DNA of 64,000 bases from Allium sativum (GCA_030737875.1 CM060912.1:131201993-131265992); one strand, 5' to 3'; positions 33,867 to 45,968 are shown, counted from the stretch's first letter. Made by a program: numbers and translations. Notes: generated by a model from the sequence alone, not told the origin.

Positions 33867-36743
33867 TGTGACACCCCACGTCCATTAATGTCACTCAGAT
33901 AGGGAATGCATTAAGTTTCGTGAAGCAATATAGTAAACATAACAGAAATATTACAAGACAGACATATAAAACAACAGCGGAATAAAAGCTTTATTTACCA
34001 TAAGATATCGTGGTCCAAAAACATCACATGTCTGAAATACAAAAGCCCATTACAACATAAAAGCTATTGTCTTGTACTTCAAAATTATCAGAGTACATAA
34101 AAGAAATAAAATTCCCCAAAAACAAAATATAGCCATAGCAACAAGGATAGGAGCTTGAGCCGTACATCTCAGCAGCTCCAGCAAAAGTAAGCAGAATCAT
34201 GGTCAAGCCTGAGTGTTCCCTCCCTGAGAACCTGGGGAGAAACGGAAGAAAGAAGAGGAAACAAAAAGGGTCAGACATAAAGTCTGGCGAGTCCAGTTAC
34301 TTTTAGCAAGTAAATAAATAAAAGTAGCATGATAGGCATATAAAGTGGATAAGAGAGAGATAACTACATAAAAGACAAGTATGACAAGATGAACAGGATA
34401 GGGTGTATACGCTTCTAATGATTACTCTGCACTACTACTAGTATATCCATAATGAGATGATCCCCAACATATATGAAATGGTAGACTTAGGCGTACTTCT
34501 GGTGAGAGGTTTTAACCCCATACAATCCACAGGCAGCCCCAATAATGGACTCCTAAACTTACCAAAGTCTAGACGTACCCAAACTACTACCTTAATCTAT
34601 CGGCTCCCTACTCCGTAGATACCATGTGCTTGCCCCACAGTAGGATGTATCACTTCCAAAAGTTGCAACCCTTCATTTTCAAGATGTGCACAACCATATC
34701 TACTGATATCACAGCGTCTTAATTCCCATGGCAAGCCTGACCCATGCATGCACATGACTCCTTTGGTTTCCTGCGTTGTTAACACCGCCCCTTCGTTTTG
34801 GATCTCTTACAATCAGCCCAGTAAACGTGCTCCTACTCTGTCCTAATTCGGAGTACTCGTTTGATACCTAGATGGGTTACTAACTGAAATGGGTTCCACA
34901 TACAAGATGATACAAGCTCCCCCTAGGCTTGCATCCCCACTACTAGGATTTCAACTGGTCATGCCTAACAGTCCAACATGTAAAACAGGTTAAGTTGTCG
35001 GGCCTATATATGTAAATATTATCCCACTACCACAGGATTTACTTAACCTTCACTGATCCAAGCAAGTTTACTTAACAAAGTTACATAACCCTAAATTATA
35101 AAATAGGTTAAGTTTGTGGGCCTATATATAAATATTACCCACCGCCACAAGATTTACTTAAACCACCCACTGTTTCAACCAAGTTTACTTAACCCCTATT
35201 CAAGTTAACATGTTCATACAATCCCTATGGATTCATCTAGGTTAAGTATTCCAATTCGTTACCAAGTCCATTTATGGTTATAGTGGGCTAGACCTCCAAA
35301 CATTAAGCTAACAACTTGTGGATGCTGGATATACCGGTCGGGTTCGGGAAAACTTCTTCCACTAGTTGTGCCTAACCTCGTGTCTTAGCCCATCTCGTAT
35401 TTGCGCACTTAGACCCCTCACATTAGATTCAACATTTGCGGTTGCTAGATATGCAAGTCGGGTCCGGGCAGACTTCCACCACAAATGCATTCTAACCTCG
35501 TGTCATAAGTGCCATTACGGTTTTCTAAATACTGTAATCCTAGGCATTTTAATTATTAACTAATTAATTATATCTATGTTTTATAGGTGTTCATGCCCAT
35601 TTACCCAATTATATTCATAATGGATTATATGTCCAAATTCATACTTGTCATTCAAGTTATGCCAATTCTAATGTTTTCCCCCGTTCCCTAACTAATGCAT
35701 TCGCATATATTTGGCATCATGTCCAGGCTAGAAAGTAGCCTAGCCATAAACAATAAAAGGAAAAGACGACAATAGTGATTATTTTAACAAAAGTGACATA
35801 AACATGTAATTGTCATAGTGATAAGGTGGACATATAAAAATAGATCTAGTGAGCATGTGATAAAAAAACTATATCTAACATACCAAGGATGTCATAATAG
35901 GCATGAATAAATAGGATTCATATTTCCAATTAATGATAGATCAAAATTAATCACCACATGATAGGTAAAGTTTGAGATCCACAAATGTGACATGATAAAT
36001 TAAACACAAGCGAATTAAATCTATAAAGGTAGATCTAGCATGACATGATAAATTAACCACAAACGAATTAGATCTATAAAGGTAGATCTTGCATGACATG
36101 ATAAATTAACCACAAGTAAATTAGATTTAAAAGATCTAGCATGACATGATAAATTATCCACAAGTGAATTAGATCTAAAAAGGTAGATCTAGCATGATAA
36201 TAATTTAAGATCCACAACTGTGACATGACAAATTAACCACAAGCTAATTAGATCTAAAAAGGTAGATCTATCGTGACATGATAAATTAACCACAAGCGAG
36301 TTAGATCTAAAAAGGTAGATCTAGCATGATAATAATTTAAGATCCACAATTGTGACATGACAAATTAACCACAAGCGAATAAGATCTAAAAAGATCTAGC
36401 ATGATTATATTTAAGATCCATATCATAGCTATGTCATAGATCAAAAAGTCCCAGTAGACCAGATATGATAAAGATTTAGGTCCAAGTCATAGAATATTAT
36501 AAATTCACAAATTATGATAGATCCAATATGATTCAATCACAGGCATATATCCAAATCATAGTCATATCGCGTTTACTTTTAATCATTTAAATCTAAAAGT
36601 TACTTGGATTTTAGAAGATAGAAAAGAAACTGTTGGTGTTGAATCTCAGATCTATAGTTGAAACGCTTGAATCTTTTTTTAAAACTTGATTTTGGAGAAG
36701 AATAGGCTATTTAATTGAAGTTGCAGCAGAGCCTCGCCGTCAC
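33867..36743 (-). repeat. Right LTR of element B, first part
   Basis: Starts TGTGACACCCCACG and parallels the left LTR base by base until it is cut at 36743 by LTR C. It has hairpin units at 35297-35380 and 35417-35500 (inner CAACTTGTGG with CCACTAGTTG, and CATTTGCGG with CCACAAATG; outer TTAGA with TCTAA in the second) and about seven array units (35990-36400). Near 36600 it lacks about 16 bp that hold the donor-like GGTGAGT in the left LTR. Confidence 0.92.
36739..36743. other. Target-site duplication of LTR C, left
   Basis: GTCAC, repeated exactly at 61197-61201. The uninterrupted left LTR of B has a single GTCAC at the matching place, which proves the insertion. Confidence 0.95.
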
Positions 36744-39552
36744 TGTAACGGCCCGCAAATCCGTACTATCTGGGTCGACTAATAACACCACACGTCCAAC
36801 CCAAATTGCACTGAAATACGAATCATTATTAGAAAGAAGTTAGAGGATGAGAAAAAGAAAGAAAGAAATGTTAGAATAAAAGAAAAACGAAGAACATAAA
36901 TCTCACAGCGAAACAAATAAAATATATTAAATAACATAACTTTTGAAATGCAATTCAGTAATTGGATATACATACCATTATCAGAGCACAACAGTTGTTC
37001 CTAGAATAGTTATAAACACCTATTTCTATATTTAACATAGTACACAGCGGAAAATATGAGTCTATAGCTAACTGGTGAAGCATCCTGCTTCCAGCTCTTC
37101 CAAGTGAATCTGAAAAATCCCGACTACTTGACTGCCCGTACAAATTTGGGCACCCAAGAGTTTAGGGAAAACAAAAACAAAATAAACTCTGGGTTAGTCA
37201 TAGGACTGGTATGAGTAAACTCCAACCATTTGTTTAACTTTCAAAATCCATTCGAAAGAAAGGATAATAGTAAGACCAGCCCACACATAAACATAGACAG
37301 TTTTTACTTACTATAACCCAAAACACTTTGATACGAAAATCCAGTGATATTATAATAGTGTCTAAATCAAATAAATAACAATCTAGCGAAATGCTTGCAT
37401 CTCACGCTCCATATATAATAAAAATCAATAAACCGCAAGGCGCTTATTGGAGATTGGATTCCGACTATGACAAGGTATGGAACCACCTTCCGATAGTGTA
37501 TCTCTAGAGGGGAATACACTGGGTTCAACAAGAACATCTTACAACCTGGCCCACATATGACCGACCACTCATTTCGCTAAAGTGTATCGGATGTATATCA
37601 CCAACGATTGGGATCAGCAACCGTTTCCCGAATGGGACAGCATCGATAGATTAAAGAAGCAAATGAAATTTCTCTAGATAGGTGATTATACATCCTAATG
37701 GGAGCGACCCACATTGCCATGCTGTCTGCCTGATTTTTGTCATTCCTCGGTTGTTGAGGCCTGAGGCAACGATTACTTATCATTCATTGATAGCACAATC
37801 ACTTTGAATGCCACATTGTCAGATCCGTTAATCACTAATTGATTTACACAAATATATTCTGGATATTATGCTAAGAGAATAAATTCTCCGCCACCATATA
37901 TATTTATACAGACCAACATATGTGATCACTGGAAATACTCTGTCAGACACTCGTCCATATACATTCGTTCCGAGATTGAACGAAACCGAAGGCACCATTT
38001 CTATTAATAGAAAAAGTCCTTGCACTTTACTTCGTCTTCAATTATCATCATATAATTTGATTCGCAACGCTACTGCCAATACGGAGTGGTTCACGGATAA
38101 TAACACAACCGATTTTTCCATATTGACAACGATATTGGCAAACACTTCGATAGTCGGTTATTTAACTATCGAAGAAAAACAAACATCCAATCACAGCATC
38201 AAACAAATCACTAAGCCCTTTAATTACTATTTCATTAATTAAAACACTTCCATTTCTTTATCAGTATTTGTTAACCAAATATTTTCAACAATCATCTTGG
38301 CCCTTTTCGCTATTTGAAAACATTTCCATATACGCCTCCTTTTATTTTCTCTATGTAGAAAATATCTTCTATTTATAATTGGAAAACATTCCACTTACTT
38401 ATCTCTTTCACGCCCGTTCATTTCTACACTTAGGAAATATTTATTTATTATATTTCTAAATTTCCACTTACTTGGGTTAAAACGAATGTTGTGTAAAACA
38501 TCGTTACAACAAGCCAAAATACTGCATTCAACTAAACTCTTATTCAAACATTTCTCTTCGAGACTAGATCTTGCTATTTATCAGTTAAAATGAAATCAAT
38601 CAAGTTGGGGTATAACTACCTCTCAGACCTTGACTAAAAAACATCCTTAACTTCAAAACGGACAAGACCACTTACCTCGAATAATCAACATTATAAAAAA
38701 TAATTATTCATTTTTAAACCCGTATACATTTCTCTTTCTAATTTTATTAGATTTAATTATAGATTTCCCTTTCATTTATAACATTCTATTTTAATTTTCT
38801 TTCATTATTGAATTCTATATATATCGATATATCGATTTCTAATTATCAAATCTTCTTAAAATATTCTAACTCCTTAAATTTTCGGCAAATTTCGCCATAA
38901 CCTCCTTTGTACCGGCAAATATTTCAAACCTCAACTCGCCTCTCTAGGCCCTTTCCATTTAAAAAGAAAATCAAAAAGCCAAGTGGTTTGCCGATTCTGC
39001 GCCTAAAACCCCATATGGAATTTAAACATGTACCTTTTTGTCGAGCAATAAATTTATAAACTTCATTCTCTTAATTCCATACTTGTTTAACACATATACG
39101 TCCATTCCCAATTTATTCTAACTCAATTCGTCATTTTAAACTCAATTTGCTAATTAATTTTCTAATTAGCTATTCTGCTTATTTCACTTTTTATTTGAAC
39201 ATAACACATTCAAATAAAATTTTAATCTTTCTTATAAATCAGTTGAATTCCATTTTCCATTCAATTTCCATATTCGATTTTTGAATATGAATTACAAACT
39301 CCATCCACCTATTCAACGTCCAATTCAACCCAAAAGTCCATTAACTAATTTTTCTTCTAATTAGTTAATTCTATTCAATAACTAAAAATCTGATTTTTGT
39401 CTCAAAAATCATTTCACTTACTTCACTGGAGTTAATACATATTTTACATCTCCAGTCTGGATTTTTTAAATGGAAATTCAGATTTTATTTCCTAAAAATC
39501 CTTTTTATTTAATTGAATAAACAGTTATAGTTTTATAATGGTTCTGGCGCTG
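36744..39552 (-). repeat. Large solo LTR C, left part
   Basis: Starts TGTAACGGCCCGC; the other end, CCGGGTCGTTACA, is at 61196. With D removed the element is about 6.5 kb and shows no second terminal copy, PBS or polypurine tract, so a solo LTR is the simplest reading. Its 3' end in element sense contains CATACCAGTCCTATGACTAAC...GGGTGCCCAAATTT (37215-37140 reversed), matching LTR G at the same distance from the end, which supports LTR identity. The only longer open frames (for example 37922-38242) have no recognisable pattern. Confidence 0.75.
39548..39552. other. Target-site duplication of element D, left
   Basis: CGCTG directly before TGTAACACCCC; the same five bases follow the third LTR at 57501-57505. 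The whole three-LTR array therefore sits in one target site. Confidence 0.95.
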
Positions 39553-39765
39553 TGTAACACCCCATGAATTCTATAACGTTAAGCTTCACGAATTAAAGTA
39601 TAATTAATTATAAATGATGAAATCAAGGGAAATGGGTTATGCCATTGCGTTCATCTTGAAATTCTGCTTGAGATAGAGTTCAAGTTTGCGTAAAACGGAT
39701 ATTGTATGAAGAAGATATGGACGAACGAAGTTGGGCAGAAAAACCGGAAAACGGGTCAGAATGCA

Positions 39766-39865
39766 CTGGCGCACTTGTGAAGTGCGCCAGAACAAAGTTG
39801 AACTGGCGCACTTGGGAAGTGCGCCAGTACAATTTTGGCCTGGCGCACCTGCCAAGTGCGCCCAG
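39766..39865. repeat. GGCGCACTT palindrome array, LTR1 of D
   Basis: Three palindromes start at 39766, 39803 and 39840, an exact 37-bp period: arms CTGGCGCACTT with AAGTGCGCCAG around a 3-base centre, the third being CTGGCGCACCT with a less perfect partner. Copies are at 47206-47305 (LTR2) and 54672-54771 (LTR3, third palindrome mutated). Confidence 0.95.
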
Positions 39866-41277
39866 GTCAGAAAGACCTGCTGGTCAGGCCCTGGCTGACC
39901 TGGTCAGGGTCTGGTCGAATTCTGATGCTTGGCTAAGTCACTAGGGCTTACATGTTTCTTTCTTATTGGCCTCTCTTGAGATGGATGGTCTGGATTCACC
40001 CTAGCTTCATCGACAACTCAAAACAATTTAAAATTCTGTAAATAGAACTCAAGTCTAACCATAAATTCACACAAATAATAGAATACAAAAGCCGTCATGC
40101 TGCTGGAGAGGAACTAGGAATGGCCGTCAATTAGAAAGCCTAGAGATAAGCCAACAAGCCTAAGAGACGAATCAAATTAAAAGAAGATCAAAGCTTAACG
40201 CAACTTTGCTACCCAAAGGAGAGCATCTCCAAATCAGAATAACAGAAATCAGAAAGCAAGAATTCATCACACGTTGTAAGTATAGTGACCTTTCAAAATA
40301 TGAATAAAAACCGTGATGTGATTCGATGTAAATGAAAGTAGAATCGTGTTGTTATAATCTTTGTGTATTGTGATGGTTCTATCATGACTTGTGTATTGAT
40401 GTTTGTGGCATAAATTAATTGATGCAAGCCTATTGAACAATTGTATATGAAAAACAATGGCACTTGCAAGCTTGTGGCAAAAACTAGAAACTTATCCCTT
40501 TTTGTATATGTCGATGGCATGGACTATGTATATTCCCTTAGTCTAAATTAGAATTTGTGTAAACATGTTATAGACCTTTTATGCCTACATGACCCAAAAC
40601 CTATGATATCATCCTTATGGTTATTGGCAGGTATAATTAGATCTATGTTTGCAAGTATAATTGGATCTATGTTTCATAAACTATGTAAGTTCATGTTTAT
40701 TTGCAAAATATAATTGGTTCTATGTCAAACATCGTTTGGGTTTCATAAACTATGCAAGTTCATGTTGAAATAAGCTATATGATTAGATGTAAAAATTGTA
40801 CATTTTGATGAATATATAACATGCTATTTTTGTGGTCGATATTATGCCAAGTTAACATGTTTAAACACAAGTTTGTATTTGCCTAAACTATGCCATTTCA
40901 TATGTCACCTACTTAGTCATACCTTGATTCGAATGCAAGTTCACATGATCCATGTTATATGTTAGTTGAATCGCCAAATTGCAAGTTCATGCACCACACA
41001 CCTTTATGTATTACATGTTCTTGATTTCCCCTTTTCGTCACGTTTATAAAGTTGGGCTGAATTGTGACAAGCCCAACACATGTTATAACGTTGCGAACAA
41101 ACGGGGTAATAACGTAGGGTGTAAAATATGAAAATATACGTTGGCATGTTTGGCACATGCCAATGATTATGACACATAAGCGGTATGAATTGAAATACCC
41201 AAAAATAAAAGATATGACATTTACATGTAGTTGAAAAGTAATAAAATATGTAAATTTAAAAAACACGATATGCTTAA

Positions 41278-41474
41278 CCCGAAGTTGGATTGAGTTGTGA
41301 TGTAAACCTGCCCGGACCCGCCCGGCTGTCCAGTAGTCACAACAATACCTATCCAATGTGGGTGGTTAAGCATTGAGCCCAATAAGGACCCGAGGTTAGA
41401 CTGAGCTACGGTGTAAACCTGCCCGGAACCGACCGGCACATCCAGTAACCGTAGCAATACCTGTCTAATGTGAG
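41278..41474 (+). other. LTR hairpin pair D1/D2, LTR1
   Basis: D1 (41278-41370): outer TTGGAT with ATCCAA, inner GTTGTGA with TCACAAC. D2 (41390-41474): outer TTAGAC with GTCTAA, inner GCTACGGT with ACCGTAGC. Loops share TGTAAACCTGCCCGGA and CCAGTA. All four stems differ in sequence yet pair fully. Confidence 0.8.
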
Positions 41475-42582
41475 TGGTCTGGTGCTCCTAAGAGGCTAAG
41501 GACAGATGGTAGGTTTAAGCCAACTATAACACTTAACCAAATTCAACATGTTAACAAGAATTGATGGGTGGGGTTAGGTAAATACAGACACTTAACCACT
41601 TAACATGTTTGACTAGAAAATCCTGGTAACGAGGGACCCGTTTCAGCAGTAACCCAAAGTTAGGTATCAACGGTACCCTGAAACTAGGCAGGGCGGGGCA
41701 CGATTACTGGGCTGACTGTAAGCGGTCAAACGACAGTGGTGGGTGCACAGTGCTGGTCTAACGTGGTGCGGGCGTGCACACACTCCGGCGCAGACAACCA
41801 GGGCACTAGGGACACCAGTAGTATAACCTATATCTTCTAGTTTTGTGTCGGGGCCGCCACCATGGGTCTTGATACACCCCATGTTGGGACCAGCATAGGT
41901 ATCTACAATTCTTGGGGGCCGTATGACACATGTTAACGCGAATAGGGGTCGATCTTTAATAAGAAATGGGATCACTTCACCCTCACCATGGGGTGCCAGT
42001 TAGAATAAACTCGAGTACGTGCAGAGATATAGCATGGGTGTGATAGTACATTCGACACTTCCTTAGCTTGTGACACTTTCCTATTTTTAGTTTACATCCA
42101 TCATACCCTTTTCTTATTCACATATTGAAGAGTTACTAGATTTACTCAGGCTTTATGTCTGATCGTCTTCTTTTCTTTCGTCCCCCCCCCCCCCCCCCCA
42201 GGTCCACAGGGAGGAAACAACTCAACTCAGTCAGGCTCTTTACAAGCACCAAGAACGTAGATGTATGATTTGGATCTTCCTTGCTAGGATAATGGCTTTG
42301 GATATCACTATGGGGATTTTTGTCACTTTATTTATGTTTTCATGCTTCTTTAATAATCAAGGCAGTTATGAGGTTGTAATGTTGAAAGTATTTTGAGACA
42401 ATTATGGAAATCTCTGTTGGATACACGTATTGATGAAATAAAAGTTTGTTTGGTGTTCCGCTGTTTAAAATATGTGTATTTATATCTGTCTTGAGTTCAT
42501 CTGTGACTTTTACTTATAAACCTCCACCAAAGTTAAGGCATTCCCTTTGTGAGTGACCTTAATGGAGGTGGGGTGTTTCACT

Positions 42583-42594
42583 TGGTATCAGAGC
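42583..42594 (+). other. Primer-binding site, internal copy 1 of D
   Basis: TGGTATCAGAGC two bases after LTR1, matching initiator tRNA-Met. A 177-bp leader without a gene follows to the gag start at 42772. Confidence 0.95.
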
Positions 42595-42771
42595 GAGGTT
42601 TACCAGACAAGATAAAAGGTTTTGAATATTTTTTTTCAAAAAGAAAGCTTAAAGGAGCATTTTTTTAGAAAAAAAAGTGTTATATTAATAAAAAGACAAA
42701 ATTCCCCAAAACCATGTGCCCTATCTATCCTTCTCTATCCTTCGTTTTGAATCTTTCCTTTCTGTTTCAGC

Positions 42772-43706
42772 ATGTCTGGAGACCTTAACCTTCCGGAAGG
42801 AGTGCCGATTCCCGGCTGGTTTAGGAGGTACTTAGAAGCAAGGGCCAATGGCGCGGGCCCAGCAGACATCCCTCCTCCAGTGGCCGCGGTTCCTCCTCCT
42901 CCTCCGCCTCCTCTTGGAAATGCCTTCGCAAAAACATGTAGAGACTTCAAGGTTATGGGTGGAAAAGACTTTTATGGGACAGAATCTTTTGTTGGAGCAA
43001 GAAACTGGTTAAAGGAGACTGAGGATTTGTTTGTCATCTTTGGAGTGATGACAGGCAAAAGATACAACTTGCGGTGTGGTTACTTAAGGATGAAGCTTCC
43101 TATTGGTGGGAAGTTACTAATGCTCAGAGGACGGTGGAAACATGGGAAGACTTCAGGACAAGGTTTGAGATGAAATTCCTCTCCCAAGCCGAAAGAAGCA
43201 TGCAAATGGAAAAGTTTCTAACTCTGAAACAGGGAAACATGACGATCAGAAAACATGTTAATCAATTTAATCAGTTGTCCAGATTTGGGCTAGACTTAGT
43301 AAACACCCAACACAAGAAGGCACTTCGCTTCGTCAAGGGTTTGAATGAGCCTCTACACAGCCTTGCCATGACCCATGTATCCACGGGTGCGACTTATGAA
43401 AGCCTGGTGGACATGGCATTGCTACACGAGGAAGACCACGGCAAGAAAGAAACTAAGGGGAAAGAGAAGAAAGAAGGTCTACAAGCAAAGAAAACAGACT
43501 TCAAGAAAGGAGGGAAGAACAATAAGCCCCGTGAGAAGAGAAGGTGTAATTTCTGTGGCATTGTGGGCCATATATCAAAAGACTGCCGGAAAAGGAAGGC
43601 GAAGATGGGTGGCTGCTTCCATTATGGAGAAACTGGACACCAAGATAAGGACTGCCCAAATAAGAAATGGCAGGGACAGAAAGCAAGATCCACTTCAGGG
43701 GGTTAG
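42772..43706 (+). pseudogene. gag of D, copy 1
   Basis: Starts at the ATG at 42772 with MSGDLNLPEGVPIPGWF, then a proline run near residues 40-55 and the capsid-like blocks NWLKETEDLFVIFGV. A base is missing near 43047 (GTGATGAC against GTGGATGAC in copy 2), shifting the frame; the second frame (43074 on) continues WLLKDEASYWWEV, FLSQAERSMQ, HVNQFNQLSRFG and LNEPLHSLAM. Two CCHC knuckles follow: [14 protein letters not shown] and CFHYGETGHQDKDC, the second with tyrosine in place of a cysteine. TAG at 43704-43706 stands where copy 2 has CAG, a C-to-T change. Gag would package element RNA; this copy cannot make the full protein. Confidence 0.92.
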
Positions 43707-45968
43707 GTTCATGCGCTGGTGGCACCTCAGCAGGAACGAGGTAGTAATATTTCTGTCGAAAGTGTAGTCTATCTTTATGATCATCCATTTCGTACACTTT
43801 TTGACTCTAGCGCATCGCACTCTTTTATTTCATCTGCCTTAGTAGAATCTCTGCATCTAGACACTAGTATGGTAGAAGATCCCTTAGTAGTTTCAAATCC
43901 AATTGGGGGCTCCACTTACTTGTCAATGGTTTGTTTGGGTTTGAAAATCTCTATTCTCAGCGTTGAGTTTAGTTGTAATGCCTTTGTTTTGGGCTTCTCG
44001 GGATATGGTTTGAATCTTAGGCATGGACTGGTTATCCAGTAATAGTGTCATTCTTGACTGTGAGAAAAGAGTAGTTAGGCTCTTGACTCGGCTTGGTAAC
44101 ACTCTAGAAATTTCTTGTAATCCCTTGAATGCTGTTATGCTTAGTTATCTAGAGTCGCTTGATGCCTCTGATGAGAATTTGCAATCAGTTAGAGTAGTCC
44201 GGGAATATCCGGATGTCTTTGAGGAAGTGAAAGGCTTACCTCCGAGGAGGGAAATAGACTTCCGCATATATCTTGTGGATAACACAAAGCCTGTAGCTTT
44301 ACCTGTCAGACACACGGCTCCAAGGGAGAGAAAGGAGCTCAGTAAGAAGGTTAAAGAACATCTCGAAAAGGGGTTCATTAGACGGAGCATTTCAGAATGG
44401 GGTGCTCCAGTGGTGTTCGCAACCAAAGCAGACGGTTCGCTTCGCCTTTGCGTCGACTATAGGGAGTTAAACAAATTGACCAAGAAAAATAGGCACCCTC
44501 TTCCCCGAATCGACGATTTGTTTGATCAGCTTGTAGGTGCGACGGTCTTCTCCCAACTTGATCTGGAAACTGGTTTCCATCAGCTAAGAGTAGCTAAAGA
44601 CAGCATTGATAAGACAACGTTCAGAACCCCAGACGGTTTCTTCGAGTGGCTTGTCATGCCTTTCGGCTTGACAAACGCACCCGCTTATTTCGTAGACCTA
44701 ATGAGCAGGGTAATCAGAGAATTCCTCAACAAATTTGTGGTTGTCTTCGTAGATGATATCTTAATCTTCTTAAAGAGTGAGGAAGAACATGCTCGGCATC
44801 TGAAAGATATCATGGATACTCTCCGTGCACATCAACTAAAAGCCAAATTCTCCAAGTGTCACTTCTGGAGAAAAGAAGGTTTCTTGGGCATATAGTGTCC
44901 AAAGAAGGGTTGGCTGTGGATCCCGCGAAAGTGGTGGCAGCACAAGATTGGAAGACACCAAGAAATATAACCGAAGTTCGAAGCTTTCTTGGGCTAGCCG
45001 GTTTTTATCGAAAGTTTATTAGGGATTTCGCGAAAATCTCAACCTCACTCACAAGGCTAACAAAGAAGAATCTGGCGTTCACTTGGGATTTGGACTGCGA
45101 GCTTGCTTTCCAACGATTAAAAAGGGCTCTAACAACAGCCCCGGTTCTAACTCTGCCTGACGGAAGCAAAATGTTCACAGTATACACGGATGCATGTGGA
45201 ACAGGACTAGGTGCTGTCCTAATGCAAGAAGGAAGGGTAGTAGCTTATTGCGGAAGACAATTGAAGGTTCATGAAAAGAACTACCCAACCCACGATCTTG
45301 AGTTGGCCGCCATTGTCTTTGCACTTAAGTCTTGGCGCCAATATCTCCTAGGTGAGAAGTTTGAATTATACACTGACCGTAAATCGTTGAAATATCTCTT
45401 CTCCCAGAAGGATCTTAACTTGAGGCAGCAAAGATGGATGGAGTTTCTTGCCTCGTTTGATTTTGAAACTTCCTATACTCCCGGAAAATGCAACGTGGTA
45501 GCGGACGCGTTGAGCCGAAAGAAACTGACCCTAAGCCCTTTCTTTGTGGAAAGGCAAAACTTGGAGTATATAGCCAGTTTCAACTTTAGGCCCTCCTCGG
45601 ATTTTGTACCGGGATTGTTAGCATCTCTCGAAGTACGCCCTACTCTCTTAGACTCAATAGGGGCAGCACAACGTGAAGACCCTCAGCTTGTTGATGTGAT
45701 TGATAAACTTATGAGGGGAGAGACTTCTAGTCACCTCAGTAGGTACGTCATCGATGATAAGGGTTGGCTGAGACGAGATGGAAGATTATGCGTCCCACAA
45801 GCAAGGGAGTTGACAAAGAAGGTTCTTGAGGAAGCGCATCATTCCAAGATGACTATACACCCTGGCGGTGATAAGATGTACAAGGATATAAAAAGGACTT
45901 TCTTTTGGAGCGAGATGAAGAAAGACATGACAGAAATACTACGCCGACATAAGAAGGGCCGACATTGA
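43707..45968 (+). pseudogene. Protease, RT, RNase H and integrase zinc domain of D, copy 1
   Basis: The protease site reads FDSSASHSF, with serine for the glycine of the active-site DSG. An extra base near 44013 and a 4-bp loss near 44878 (against copy 2) break the frame. RT blocks in order: [20 protein letters not shown] (44389 on), [56 protein letters not shown]. RNase H (about 45170-45520) keeps [41 protein letters not shown] and [10 protein letters not shown]. The integrase zinc domain shows [18 protein letters not shown], then ends at ILRR just before its two cysteines, where a deletion joins it to the region preceding the GPY/F module. RT and RNase H residues are otherwise intact. Confidence 0.93.

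Larger units (their letters stand above)
39553..42580 (+). repeat. LTR1 of element D (3028 bp)
   Basis: Starts TGTAACACCCCATG and ends GGTGGGGTGTTTCA. Order: conserved U3 block (39640-39720), palindrome array (39766-39865), TATA position (40037-40044, mutated to TGTAAATA), donor-like GTT|GTAAGTA (40276), hairpins (41278-41474), acceptor-like poly-C tract ending CAG|GT (AG at 42200-42201), and GAAATAAAAG near 42437. It lacks 13 bp (ATCAAATCATTCA) near 40198 and about 13 bp near 42172 that LTR2 and LTR3 have. Confidence 0.95.

Noticed and set aside
37922..38242. A 106-codon frame in LTR C considered as a host exon
   Set aside because: No family pattern and no neighbouring exons; inside a sequence bounded by LTR termini and a target duplication.
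38501..38510. ATCGTTACA inside LTR C as a possible LTR end
   Set aside because: No PBS, polypurine tract or matching TGTAACG start lies next to it, so it is probably chance.
41667..41975. A 98-102 codon minus-strand frame conserved in all three D LTRs (also 49120-49416, 56581-56877)
   Set aside because: It is present three times only because the LTRs are copies; it overlaps the intron-like region, shows no family pattern, and its start and length vary between copies.
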